A stretch of DNA of 64,000 nt from assembly GCA_031772625.1 (NCBI GenBank), contig CM062818.1, forward strand, positions 1,677,366,667-1,677,430,666. Reading direction: 5' to 3'. The notes under the pieces were generated by a model, which had not been told where the DNA came from, made no database searches, and saw only the letters and a list, made by a program, of their open reading frames with translations. Below, in pieces: positions 11,034 through 22,502 of the stretch; within the stretch, counting starts at the first letter, position 1; the number at the start of each line of letters is the position of its first letter. The position numbers were made by a program, and so were the translations under genes. Origin of the DNA: Pinus tabuliformis (taxonomy: Eukaryota > Streptophyta > Pinopsida > Pinales > Pinaceae).

Positions 11034-12350
11034 TAATGGTTATTATGAGCTTATCCCTATTTTATAATTCCCTCACTGGTCCCAATCCCAAAAATAAAGC
11101 ATAATTTCACCACCCCTATCCCGCCCATGAATTCCCCATACCTCACCATCTCTCCGCTCTGCAGTTCATCAGATTTGAAGTATAATACCTCACCCCTCAA
11201 GTACATGATCACCCCCTCCCTTATCATTATGATGCAAGGCGTTCTTAGTCGTCCTCACAGGGCATTCAATTGGTTAAATTTGCATGCAAGCATGAGAACA
11301 TTCTTGTCTTTTTCATTGATTAAGGCTCATCTCAAGCAACATCAATTGTTTGTCATGCGAATTCCCTCAACCAGTGAGCCACATTTACTCCCTCTGGAAA
11401 AGATTAAACTGCTTAATCGCTTGAGGTTCAGGCTGACCACAGAAGGAGTCCCCTTAATCACTAGGATGATGATGGAGGCATCTTGGGACCCTGGTGGCTT
11501 CGGTTCCATTATTCAACTCTGCATGAGGTATCAACGAGGTAAATTTTATAATCATCTTGGGGCCAATTAAATTTCTCCATACAGTTGGTTATCGACAAGC
11601 CTAGCTTGAAGATTTTAAGGGTATGTATTTTTACTCTCTGTGGAGAAGTTGGGAGCGTCTCAGCTTAGGGAAACTCTCCTATTTTTTCTAGGTTGTGCCT
11701 TCCTTTTTAGAGGAATTGGTTATGTGAAGAGAAATTTGGCGGGAGAAGAGAATTTATCCAAGTCTATTTTGGGGTCAATTAAGGTATTTTGTATCTCCCC
11801 TCACGTTTTAATTTATCCTCGTAGGTGTTCTTCCTCCATGGCTACTGTTCTTTGGGGTCATCGAAAAACACGCTCGGGCCGGGTGGCGTGAAGTAGCTTC
11901 AATAACTTGGCTATAGAAAGGACGTATCCTAATTTTGTATCCTTAGTCCCTTTATCTGCGAATAATGCAATGGAGAGCATGCCAAATTAAGAGCGGAAAT
12001 ATATGATTTGTGGGTAATGTTGCATCAACAAAGTGAAGGCACATGAGAATTTAGACACCATGGAAAATCAATGCAGACAGATAGTTTGCATAGGGGATGA
12101 GGTTGGGGCACTGAGAAGCATGGTAGAGGACCTTCAGTTGCAGATGGGTAAGCCGAGCACCCCTCCAAAAGAAATGAGCTTGAGATTTGACTTAAATTAC
12201 CCAACTGATCCTGACATCTAATCTGAAATTGTAACAATTGGTTTCTACTGCATTTCCCTTCTGTAACAATTTTTTCATGTATACACTAGTAGACTAACAA
12301 GAGTATTGTTTTAGATAGAGGAGGAATAACCTGTTGAAGAGTTTTATGAA
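11034..12350. other. Downstream of the LINE remnant; unassigned ORFs
   Basis: Short plus-strand open stretches at 11127-11570, 11640-11891 and 12033-12221 show no motif I recognise. The last could form a short coiled coil (IGDEVGALRSMVEDLQLQM). They may be LINE 3' sequence or another relic. I would not call them genes. Confidence 0.35.
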
Positions 12351-12390
12351 CCCAACGTTTCGGACTACCAAGTGAGTCCATCATCAGGGG
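12351..12390 (-). ncRNA. Hammerhead-ribozyme-like motif
   Basis: On the minus strand, CCC is followed by CTGATGA (12387-12381), a hairpin with arms GGACT/AGTCC and loop CACTTGGT, then GAAAC (12361-12357), then GTT and GGG (12353-12351). CTGATGA and GAAA are the invariant hammerhead core and the hairpin is helix II. CCC/GGG can form the base of helix I. The palindromic ACGT after GAA allows only a 2-bp helix III, as in minimal hammerheads that work as dimers. Such minimal hammerheads are known in Penelope-like retroelements, which occur in conifers. No Penelope reverse transcriptase is visible here. Confidence 0.5.
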
Positions 12391-13894
12391 ACGCGACAAT
12401 AGATACAATTGGGCATGGCTAGAGACTCTACAAATGTAAAAATTGATGCCCATTGTTGTAGCTGAAATGTGAATTTCCCGAGTATTTGCTACGACCGAGC
12501 GCAGATTTAATAGAAAAAAGTACTCATTTTTGTTATAAAAAAAATGTCAAAACTACAACACAAGGGTAGCATGACATTTGGTAGAATGGGTTGAAAGGGA
12601 AACTTCCATTCAAGTTTAAATGGTATTCCAGGGAGAAGGTAAAGGGAAACATGACTCACCTCATTAAGTAAAACCTTTTGGAGACTAAAAGCCTCCAAAA
12701 ATGGGGAGGTATGTGTAATGTCTCTCTTGTACTGCAAATTATTACTTGAAATGATAAAAATTACCAAAATAATTATTTTCCTTTTTTGGGTATATCAATA
12801 CATCCATATAAATTGGAAAGTTAATCACCTTTTGACATTGTTCAATTGGGTATCTTGGGTGATATTTTGTCCCATTCAAAGTTATGATTATTCTCATATT
12901 AATTATTCCATCATAGGAAATGTAGCATAAGTAATGAGATTAATTTAACCTTAACTTGCCAAAACAATCTATTAACTTTATTTCAAGATGCACATTTTGT
13001 CACCAATTGACATGGTTATTTTTGTTGGTTCTTGGAATAGATTTGACGACTTAGTAGGCTAACAATTTAATATTGTGATTATAGTCAAAGAAATTACATC
13101 TGCAACATCAGAATCTAAACAGGAAAAATCGCTTGCCAATGTAGATCCTTCGATCACCCCCGCAATAGCATTAGTGGAAAAGAAGTAATCCCTCGTGGAA
13201 AATAGATCCCCTATAGAAACCATAAGGAATATCATTGAAAAGGAGACTCCTTAGGCAAACTAGGTGGATGAGGCATATTTCAAGAATATCATTGTGCATT
13301 TTCGAAAGAAAAAATCCTTGGAATTTGCAGAAAATTTGGGTTGGATTCAAGTTGGGAAGAAAGGAAAGTTTTTCACCAAGAAAAACAAGTCAAACTAGAT
13401 CAAAATAAAATTATAGTGAAAAATGGAATTTAAATGTGTTTATATTTTGGGGGCTTTTTGGGAAAAAATTAGTTGGAAAGGGACTAAAGTTTTTGTGTCA
13501 TGGGGAACTCGCTTGAGGGTTTGGATTGAGCCTCCATGCTCAATCTCAAACCTCCAAGGAAGATTGGAATATGTAATGATTATGGCCTTATAATCCATAT
13601 TTTTTTAATAATACAAATCTCTACCCATTTTGTTAAAAAAAACAATTTGGTATTGTGAGGAAGGACCCTTCATACTTTCGTACTTCTACGAATTTTTACA
13701 CATTATCAGGGTCTACTCTAAAGTATTATTCCATTCATGATGTACTAGATGTCATGATAGCATTTCCATCTAATCGCTTCCAATATGTAATCATTATAAA
13801 ATTTAAATTAATCTTAAAGGAACCTTTATCAATTGCTTTCCTTTTATGGAGGGGTGTCTCAATTTGATGCTACATCCTTTTGTATTCACATATA
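12391..13894. other. No intact gene; possible coding relic
   Basis: A plus-strand relic may lie at about 13090-13400, giving fragments such as KEITSATSESKQEKSLANVD and a later piece around ENLGWIQVGKKGKFFTKK with two stops. It is unidentified. The rest is AT-rich with no supported feature. Confidence 0.3.
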
Positions 13895-14038
13895 CCAACC
13901 TATATCTATCTTAACTCCGGATCTACCAAGCACCAAGAGGGAACAAATCTCTTTTCACTCTAAGAGAGGTTTAAATCTCAAGAGATTTGATCTCTTATGA
14001 GGCTTGGTAGATCCAGAGCTAAGATGGATGTAGGTTGG
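13895..14038. mobile_element. Fold-back (MITE-like) element, 144 bp
   Basis: The left arm starting CCAACCTATATC (13895) is matched over roughly 47 bases by the reverse complement of the right arm ending at 14038 (CCAACCTACATC), with a few mismatches. A second inner pairing joins CAAATCTCTT and AAGAGATTTG. The whole element can fold into one hairpin. No clear target-site duplication is seen (left flank ends TATA, right flank begins TTAA), so the superfamily is open. Confidence 0.65.
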
Positions 14039-14378
14039 TTAATTAAAACCTACCTATTATTTCATTTTTTTTTAATATATTGTCATATATCATGTGCTGC
14101 AAAAAACAAATTTTAAACATAGTTTGAACGTCATTTGACTTGCAAAATTTCAAATAATTTATAGATTACACGTGACCAACAGACTAACATGTTCAGAAAT
14201 ATATTAATGCATGCACACAATGTTAGGTTTTTGTTCACAATTTATGTGGTTTGACTTTACATTAATCATTTTTTTCATTTAATAAAAAGTGTTTTATAAT
14301 TGAATAAAACAAATATGGAAGTTAAATAAATGTGTTGATGATGATGGTTAATATTATATCTAGATTTTATAAATTAAA

Positions 14379-14382
<4 letters not shown>

Positions 14383-14420
<38 letters not shown>
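14383..14420. repeat. (TA)n microsatellite
   Basis: About 19 uninterrupted TA units abut the left end of the 267-bp MITE at 14422. The TSD of that MITE cannot be read on this side, possibly because the TA tract expanded. Confidence 0.9.
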
Positions 14421-14421
<1 letters not shown>

Positions 14422-14423
<2 letters not shown>

Positions 14424-14688
14424 TGTAATGTAACTTATAGATGAAATGGTTTTTTTCATGATAATTTTTCTGGTTAATCTTAACCAAAATCCGGCAGAGA
14501 TTTTTAAAACTTGAGCTTAAGTTATTTAATCAGTAGAATTCGAGTTCCCGAGGGGTTTTTCAGGGTGCTGAATCCATATATGGATTGAAATATGTATTTT
14601 AAGCAACAAAAAATCAGATTTTTGCTTGAAATTGTTTTGCCAAATTCTCGTGAAAAAAGACTATTTCATTTATAAGTTAGACTATGCC
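14422..14688. mobile_element. 267-bp MITE, copy 1
   Basis: This is the same family as 36885-37151 and the same length. The right end (reverse complement GGCATAGTCTAAC) is nearly identical to the left end of copy 2. The left end (GGTGTAATGTAACTTATAG) has diverged. The terminal inverted repeats are about 37 bp, and the interior shares the recognisable stretch CTTGAAATTGT. The flanks do not show a TSD, the left being a TA tract. Confidence 0.75.
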
Positions 14689-16157
14689 TTTTTTTGGGTA
14701 AATATGAGTAATTTATATTTGATATTGAAACACAATGGATTACATTGCTATTATGTCCATACCCACATCAATATAGAGTGAACCCATAAAACCAATGTCC
14801 CCCATATCAAATAAAGTTCAGAGCCAAAACCAACTCATCTAAGTAGTAAACAAAGCTGCAAACAATTACAAATCTTCTATAACATGAAAGCATTGAACAA
14901 AAAAAGCGAGAAGACCGGGAAAACTAAAATCATATAAGAGTTGAGCATCAGAGAGGACATGAGCCATAAGAACTTGAAAAAGTGTTGTGTTGTTTAATGT
15001 CTAGTATTGACTTCAAATTTTTATACCCCCATCTTCAGAGAAATAACAACAACCAGAGAAACAACCATAATATGCACCAAAACAAAGAGGAACCAACATG
15101 CCATAACAAAGTTTAAAGCAAGAGACTTGTGATGCCAAGAGGAAGAGATACATATCATTAGCCTCCAAAAAACAAGAACTTGGAAGTTGTGTTGAAGAGA
15201 CAAGGTTATGGCCCATGATTTATAACTACGCCAAATAGTTGGAGGCCATACACAATTCAAAAATGTTCCAAAATACTCATAAAAGTGAATCGTTGCATTG
15301 TCAAAAAGAACTAAAGCCATTTCATCCATAATATGAACCATAAACACCAAAATATCAAAAGACACTGAAACCCCATGACCCACTTCACGTGGAGGAGATG
15401 ATAATGAACTAAATATCCCTAGGAAATAGACTTTAGTCTGATTATAACAAAGAGACCGCTCATAAGAAACCAGACCTAAAGAAGACTTGCAAAATTGATG
15501 TCAAAAATACATGAGATCATCGTTCTAGTCATGGTCAAAGGAAATAAGAGCAAGTGTATGGACATTATCAGTTAGAGGATTAATGAGACCACCAAAGGTA
15601 TAATCACTAATGAAAAAGCTTTCCACCTGGCTAAGCGAGAGTCCATATCATCCAGTAAGAACCTCTAGTTGCAAAACACACATCTAATGTCCTCTAATGA
15701 AGAGAAAACATTATAATTTTCCACTTGTTTTTCCTTAAAGATGAGACACAACAGAGTGACCATTTGTTGATTTAACACCAGAGAATTCATAAATTGAGGC
15801 CTCCTTTTCCTTAATATACTGGGATCAAGGACCCATTTTTCATCCTCCCCCATCAATTCAAGGTCATAATAATAAGAACGATCCCCTACCTCCTTATTTT
15901 ATAACAATATAATTTCCTTCCCAACCTCCAGACGAACAACATTAAAGAAAGTAGCAACATAATTATAGGAAAAAGGCTAACCATTTTGTGCCAAATGTTA
16001 CCTCTACCACCTTTCCTCCTGCTCATTCTTTGTATAGGAGGCATGAGCACTGCTTGAAATGAACATTGCGGACAAAGACTGAGAGAACTTCTACCTATAA
16101 AACAAGAAGAAAGACAAAAAAGGAAAACTTTGAATTCCCGACCTGAATACAATTAAA
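14689..16157. other. No gene seen
   Basis: Minus-strand open stretches at 15021-15383, 15665-15856 and 15886-16152 have biased hydrophobic composition and no recognisable domain. I see nothing that supports a gene. Confidence 0.35.
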
Positions 16158-16824
16158 TGTTGGAAATAACACTGAGAGGGGAGGTGAATTAGTATTGTTA
16201 AATCAATAAAAACTACTTTTTCATTTCCATATTAAGATTCATATACGCTACTTCAGTTAAGGCAAACCACGTGTATACGCAACTGTGTGTAATGCAACAA
16301 GCGTATATCCTGTAAACTTATGATTCAGTTAGTTGATCCTTAATGAGTGCATCAGAACATTATTAACCATATGAACAGTAAACATGAGCAGTAAGATAGA
16401 ACAGATCATCGCACACAAGAAGCACACATGAACACCATGACGTAAGGTGGAAACCCAATGTGGGTGAAAACCACCTACTGCAAGTCGTCTCAATCTTCTT
16501 TTTAATAAGAAACTTCTTTATACAATAGTTCTGTATTGGTGCAGTCTTATACCAGTACACAGGCTTCTACCTGCAGAAGGCTACAACCTTCTCTCGTTCT
16601 CCAAACTCTCCTGGAAGGGAGCTACAACCCCCTTAGCTCTTGTACTAGCTGATCCATTTACTAGTACGTAGGTGCCGGCCTACTGAATGCTCCAACCTTC
16701 ACTCGTTTTCCAACTGCTACTAGAAGGGAGATGCCACCCCCTTAGCTCTTGTACTAGCTGATGTACTAGTACGTAGGTGCCGACCTACAGAAGGCTACAA
16801 CCTTCTCTTTCTTCCTCCGGGTAC
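16158..16824 (-). mobile_element. Solo LTR (copia family 2), left part
   Basis: Antisense LTR starting TGTTGGAAATAACACTGAG. This is the reverse complement of the LTR end seen at 54049 and 60667 (CAGTATTATTTCCAACA), so it belongs to the same broad family as the Sirevirus-type element on the right. It is interrupted after GGTAC (16820-16824) by the copia element 16825-31053 and resumes at 31059. The left flank TTAAA (16153-16157) equals the right flank at 32195-32199. With no internal region between its own ends, it is a solo LTR. An internal duplication with 109-bp period (CTTAGCTCTTGTACTAGCTG at 16632 and 16741) is present. Confidence 0.8.
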
Positions 16825-18008
16825 TGTAGAAATTTTGAATAATTTAACACATATTCAACAGAGATTATCCTGATCATGTACTATTGCGGAATACATACAC
16901 AATACATAAGCTCCTCTATGTTGATCATCAATATAGCAGCATCAATAACAATAAAACATCAAGAGCATTCACACATTAACACAGTATGTAACCCGGGGAA
17001 AGCATCTCGCTAAAAACCCCAACTATCTGTATATTAATGATTGAGAACATGTAACATTACAAAGTACAATGCTTATCACAAGCAATCCAGTACCAGCTCC
17101 ACCTGTTACACACAATACAGCTCAGATCTGATCTCCAAATCTATTCCACTGCTTGCCTGCCTCCACTGCTCAATACCTGCTCAAGAACTGATGAGAATGG
17201 CTTACCAAACTCGTATTTCACCTCAAAATAATCGCTCACACTTTGTTGGACGTGAGCAAAGGCTACAATACTGGGCAAATACGTGAGCAAACTCATTGGC
17301 ATACTCAATCCCTTGATTGTGCAAGATCTGGTGCACAACTATAGTCACAACTGATAGCAATCTGATTCTCTACCACCTGTCCCTGTTGAACTGAACATGC
17401 ACTGACATGCAACTAAGTTAACTGATGTATTCATTCATTGCATCATGAGTTAATAATTAGTTTAACAACTCATCATTAGTCTATTTGCAGTTAGACTAAT
17501 TACAACTAGTTTAACCAAGTCAAACTGAACACAACTCCATCAACTCCACAATCAACTCCACCAAACTCAACTGATTGAGTTCTAACTGAAGTCATGCATG
17601 CAACAACTCAACTGACTCATAAGAAAAGTGTATTTCCTTCTGACAACTGCATGTGACACCTCTGTAGCTCAAACTGAAGTGCTCCAAGAGAATAAGGTCA
17701 AGTTTATAGTCCAAATATTATTATGAGACAATAATATTTGACTTTTCTATTTTTGACAGCCAGTCTAAAAATAGACTTTGATCACTCACACTGTGATCAC
17801 TCACACTTTGATCAAAAATAGAAGTCCATCTATTTTTCCCAACTTGACCAATCATCCATAAACAGCAACCTGCTATCCATAGACATGATCCATATGTCTA
17901 AAAATAGACATAGTCTAAAAATAGACTTGCGCCAAAAATAGCCTGCGGGCCCACTTAGTGAAGGCGACTCTTTTCACTAAGCTCCATCATCTTGTTGCAA
18001 TCTCAACA
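16825..18008 (-). mobile_element. 3' LTR of copia family 1
   Basis: 1184 bp, TGTAGAAATT...CTCAACA on the plus strand. It differs from the 5' LTR mainly by a 15-bp unit (GATCACTCACACTGT) present here and absent there, plus scattered substitutions, which indicates fairly recent insertion. A TATA-like TATAAAC on the minus strand lies near 17703-17709. Confidence 0.88.
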
Positions 18009-18932
18009 CTCCCTCTCGACAAGATATGGATTATCAGCAACCCCTATCCTGCCTCGGTGGTACTCGAATTTGCTCCTAGTGAGAGCCTTCGTCAGAATAT
18101 CAGCATCCTGATCCTCCGTTGGAATGTACGAAAGTAACATGATCCTCCGCTGCACACAATCTCTGATATGATGGTACCTGATGTCAATATGTTTATATCT
18201 ATCATGAAATACAGGATTAGCCGAGAGTTTAATGCAACTCTGGTTATCACAGTAAATCATAGTAGGATCCAAATGAGAACCGAACAAACCAACCAGGATC
18301 TTCCTCATCCATATAGCCTCGCATGCAGCCAAACTTGCTGCCATATACTCGGCCTCCGCTGAACTGAGTGCCACAGATCTCTGCTTCCTGTTGTACCAAG
18401 AAACTACTGTCGATCTAATACTGAAGACCCCTCCTGATGTGCTATTTTTGTCTGTTGGGCTCCCTGCCCAATCTGCATCCGTGAAGCCACATAGCTTCAC
18501 CTCATCCTCCTGTCTGTACCACAAACCATATCCCGATGTGCCTCTCAAGTAGCGCAATACAGGCTTGCCCGCCTTCCAGAAGAGCTTGGTAGGCTTAACC
18601 ATAGCTTGTGAAATCTGGTTAACTGCATAGCATATATCAGGTCGTGTATTGACCAAATACATCAGCGACCCCACCAACTGTCGATAAACAGTGGTATCCA
18701 CTTCTTCTCCCGAAGTGGCATCCTCCTTCCTCCAACCTGCAGGAAGAGGAGTATCAACAAGCTTGCAGCCATGCATGTTGAACTTCTCCAGTATCTCCCG
18801 AGCATACTTACCCTGAGAAACAAACAGTCCACCACTGCGCTGCCATATTTCCAATCCTAGGAGATAGTGAAGGAGGCCCAAGTCCTTCATCTCAAACTCT
18901 GTAGCAAGATCCTTCTTGCATGACAGTGTCAA
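18003..18932 (-). pseudogene. Copia reverse transcriptase C-terminus and RNase H
   Basis: The minus-strand frame begins in the region after YVDD (SCKKDLATEFEMKDLGLLHY) and runs through the connection (GSLMYLVNTRPDICYAVNQI) into RNase H. The acidic residues are present in [38 protein letters not shown] and IYCDNQSCIKL, followed by HIDIRYHHIRD and DADILTKAL. RNase H degrades the RNA strand of the RNA:DNA hybrid during reverse transcription. The stop overlaps the first bases of the 3' LTR. A frameshift near 18930-18942 separates it from the upstream polymerase part, so the start codon shown by this frame is not real. Confidence 0.85.
18009..18019 (-). other. Polypurine tract of copia family 1
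   Basis: The minus strand reads GTCGAGAGGGAG directly before the LTR start TGTTGAGATT, the expected place for the plus-strand primer. It overlaps the end of the RNase H frame. Confidence 0.6.
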
Positions 18933-19696
18933 CAGCTCATACCCGTTAGAATCAAATCATCAACATACAGTACAATGATAAGCAACTTACCCTCCACCAC
19001 AATCTGGTATAGGTTAGGATCCGCCTCGCTCTTGGAGAATCCAAGTCCTGTGAAATAGTTGTCTATCCGTGTGTACCAAGCACGTGGTGCTTGCTTCAAC
19101 CCATACAGCGCTCTCTTGAGCCTGCACACATGCGACTCGCTGCTGAAGACCTCAAAGCCTTCGGGCTGCTCAATGTACACCTCCTCCTCAATGACTCCAT
19201 TGAGGAACACAGTATTCACATCCATCTGATGAATGTGCCATCCCATCTGCGCTGAGAGAGCAAGAATCGTCCGTATGGAAGAATACCTTGCGACAGGTGC
19301 AAAGGTCTCCTCATAATCGATCCCCTCTATCTGTGAAAAGCCTCGGGCAACAAATCTTGTCTTGTACTTCTCCACACTCTCGTCAGCTGCCTGCTTAATT
19401 TTGTAGATCCATCTCGAACCCACCACTGATTTCCCTTCAGGTCTAGGAACAATCTCCCATGCACTGTTTCTGACAATAGAATCATACTCTTCCACCATGG
19501 CGTCTACCCATGCGGGATCCTCCACAGCTTCCTCGAAAGAGGATGGCTTAGTCACAACACACTTGCTCATAAGAGCCATGTATCCAGTGTACCGATCAGG
19601 TGATTGTCTCTGCCTGCGTTGGGCTGTAGGTGGTCCTACAACTTTCTCTGCATCTTGAGCCAGTCGCTCAACTTCTGTCAAGCGCTTTCGCCCTCT
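18929..19696 (-). pseudogene. Copia reverse transcriptase, N-terminal and catalytic part
   Basis: The minus-strand frame shows [79 protein letters not shown] and LLIIVLYVDDLILTG. The catalytic YVDD box and the palm Asp of QMDVNT are present, the latter with T-V in place of the usual K-T/S-A. The upstream end is cut at 19696 by element A; across the insertion the frame is continuous with the piece ending at 27604 once one CCTCT copy is removed. It terminates at a TGA just after YVDDLILTG because of a frameshift. Confidence 0.88.
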
Positions 19697-20781
19697 TGTT
19701 ATAGACATTTTTGTGCCTTACAGCATTGAGCATGAAAAGTCCATAATCTAAGGGATCCAAAGTCCCTAAACATGTTGTTCCTACCCCTAGAGGAACAAGG
19801 CTAACAAACCACAGCAATTCACAAAATTTCTCCACCTGAAACTACTCAGAAACAAGTCAATTCAGGATCATTTCAGTGGCTACACTAGCTGTTTGCGCTG
19901 AATGTCAAAGCCAACACTGGCTACCTGCGTTGAATGTCAACTGGAACAAAGGCTACCTGCGCTGAATGAGAGTGGACAAGTGGCAGGCTCATTTCTCAAG
20001 GTGTCAATACCCAGGAAGCTTCCAAAATGACACTTGCCTCAGGGAATTCGACTGGTGATGAGTAAGAGGTTCCAAATATCCAAGTGGAAGCAAGAACCTC
20101 CAAGTGGACTCAAGAACTGACAGAGGGAGAGGACACTAGTCAGATCTCAAGTTGACTCATCCTCTCTCCAAACATCTATATATGGATCTCTCCTCCATGA
20201 GATCTAGGGGCTGGAATTTTATTATTGCAAATAATTGTTGTTGGTTTGTGACTAGAATCATTGGGTGCTTAATGCTTTGAAGGGGGAAAAGAGAGGAATT
20301 CCTTTTGCTGGGAAGGAGATGCTGGATTGGAGCCCTCTGGGTTGTATCTCTTCCTGAACCTTGTTATTCATCAATAAAGCTATCTTGGTTTCTCCTATAT
20401 GCTGATGTATTTTGATGTATGAATGTATTAGTGTATTTGGTTTATTTCTAATCCTAAACTAGTTATGAATGTGAACATCTGTCTTTGTGTGGTGTTCTTC
20501 TCTTGTCTCAAGTAGCTGTTCTCTTGTCGCAAGTAGCTGTTCTCTTGTGATCTTACAGGAAGTTGTAGTTGGATAAGCAAGAAGGCAAGTAGCTATGAAC
20601 ACCCAAAGAGAAGGGAGATTGGATTGAGGGACAAACGGAAGACACCGGTAAGTCTATTGATCTCTCTTCTTTCACATTTCATAAAGGAAGAAACCAGTAT
20701 AGCTGTACTCGTTTGTTGCTAAGGCACTATCACACCTTAGGTGGATAGGATCGTCCTGCATAGGCATTTTTCCCCACAACA
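19697..20781 (+). mobile_element. 5' LTR of element A
   Basis: 1085 bp, starting TGTTATAGAC and ending CCCCACAACA. It has a TATA box (TATATATGG, 20177-20185), a polyadenylation signal AATAAA (20373-20378), three 21-bp direct repeats of the type TCTTGTCNCAAGTAGCTG around 20500-20565, and three copies of TGCGYTGAATG in U3 (about 19885-19960). It is 20 bp longer than the 3' LTR because of one extra copy of the AAGCAAGAACCTCC segment near 20080. Confidence 0.88.
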
Positions 20782-20784
20782 AAT

Positions 20785-20802
20785 TGGCGACTCCGCTGGG
20801 GA
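20785..20802 (+). other. Primer binding site of element A
   Basis: TGGCGACTCCGCTGGGGA starts three bases after the LTR end. It has the TGG start expected for a tRNA 3' CCA. From memory this matches an arginine tRNA, as used by Tat/Ogre-type elements; the tRNA identity needs a search. Element B has the same site. Confidence 0.75.
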
Positions 20803-22502
20803 GATTTGTTTAGTCATTTTATTTGTGTTTTTATCATTGTTTGCATCATAGACTTGACAGCAACAATCGAACTGCATCTTTCCCGGATGCAAAGTAGAAG
20901 GTTGTTGCTTTGATCCAGTTGTTGGACTTGTCTATGATCTGAACAATGGATTCACAAATGATTTGATGATCCTTGTGATAGATCTTAGTAGCTTTCAAAG
21001 CATCCCTTTGATTACACCTTGCTTGTTGCTTTTATTTGGCCTAAAACAGTTGATTGAGTAGCAATCTGTGACCCAGAACCTGAGGGAAACGAGAGTTTCT
21101 CCTTCAGCGCAGACCCAGTGAAGGGATTCTGCATTTCAACGCAGGTCCCGTGAAGCCTACCTACGCTGAATGTCAAAACCCCTGTGTTGAGGTTGCGCTG
21201 AACCAGTTTGTCCTTGTGCAGCTGGGGTTCTCTGCTCTATTTTGCCTTGTTTTGATCTCTGATTTTTGCAGCCTGTAACCAGCATAGGTACCAGTCTAAA
21301 AACCCCTTTTCTCTGCTTACATTCCGCCTCCTTTTGTACAAAAAGACTGTGAGTGTTTTTATGTGTTTGTGGCGTCATTTACAGTTTTCCTTTGCATGAG
21401 TGAAATAGTCATCCTGTAGCCCTTGATTCAGATCTGTTGGTTGTGATCTTAGAAGAGAGTTCATTGGCTGTTTACAGATTGATTATACATTTACTTCTGC
21501 TTATTGGTTTGAATTTGTCTCTTTTAAGTGTTAAAACAAGTATTCATTTCGAAAATCGTTAAGTATTGTAATCTCTTCTATCTTCTCTGATTTCGAAAAA
21601 AGTAAACTTGTTTGTATTGATCATTTAAAAGCAAATTCAAAGTTGTACAAAAAGCTTTCTATGTAGGCATCAATACTAAGAAAGCGGAAAACAAACACCT
21701 GCATTGTGCATTTTGCATTTGATAGTTTGCATGTTGGATTTAGGAAAAGTGCATTAGAGTGTGCTGATTGCTCTTTGAGAAAAGATGGTGTCTTTCTTTT
21801 CCCTTAGTAGCTAGGATTTTCAAAGTTGAAAAGATATAAAGCTTTCTTATCATCTTTAGACTGCATTTAGGAATTTGTATCATACATCTCGTGGTGAACC
21901 TTGAAAGGCAAACTTTAAAAAGATCAACCTAAAATAAACTGAATGAACTTAACAACGCTTTGTAACATAACGCACAACATAGAGGTCTAGGCTAGAGACG
22001 TGTTTCGGCGTCGTTAAGCCTGGTGACTGTCGATCTCGTGGAAGGTGGGTGATTCCTCCTGAGGGACGATAGCGCCAGTACGGATTTTGCTCCCACGTAC
22101 CGTCGAGTATATATTGGGAGACCCCTATAGGCATAAAACCTTTATCCTTAGGAAGCCGTGTCGGCCGCCCTACTGATCGCAATGCACTGAACACAGCATT
22201 CAGGAAGATCGACCGCCCGTACCCTAAAAAGTATTCTGCGGTTTTGCGAAAAGTTTGGCACACCCTCTGCCTAGAACTCCAGAGCAGTTCCTTTTGGCCT
22301 TTTTCAGACTCTATAACGGAAAAAGTCCATCCGAGCATTTGTCACTTCGGGCTCGTTAAAACATCGAAGGAGACTAGAGTCATCTTTAGCTTTTTCTCGA
22401 CTCTTTAAAACTGAAAAAGCAAGTTGTGTCTAAAGCATCGTTAAAATTTATTTTAAACGAAACAATCACCCTTTATTCCTGCGTTGATCTTTAGGTTGAA
22501 AA
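20803..22502 (+). other. Structured 5' leader of element A
   Basis: 1.7-kb noncoding leader. Its first part (about 21100-21200) has direct and inverted copies of CTGCGCTGAA, a motif also present in the LTR. Its second part (about 21950-22470) is strongly conserved with element B (40050-40590). That segment includes a hairpin with nested arms AGGCT/AGCCT and GACG/CGTC near 21985-22020, and three predicted pseudoknots at 22281-22420. No ORF of note. Confidence 0.7.
22281..22420 (+). other. Three predicted pseudoknots in the leader of element A
   Basis: Unit i: AGAG (22281-22284) with CTCT (22309-22312), and CTTTTTC (22299-22305) with GAAAAAG (22319-22325). Unit ii: CGAGC (22332-22336) with GCTCG (22351-22355), and CTTCG (22345-22349) with CGAAG (22365-22369). 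Unit iii: AGAGT (22376-22380) with ACTCT (22400-22404), and GCTTTTTC (22389-22396) with GAAAAAGC (22413-22420). Each has the 5'-3' order helix 1, helix 2, helix 1, helix 2, as in an H-type pseudoknot. Confidence 0.6.

Noticed and set aside
14383-14420. TA tract as a replication origin or matrix attachment site
   Set aside because: A simple microsatellite; nothing else supports a function.
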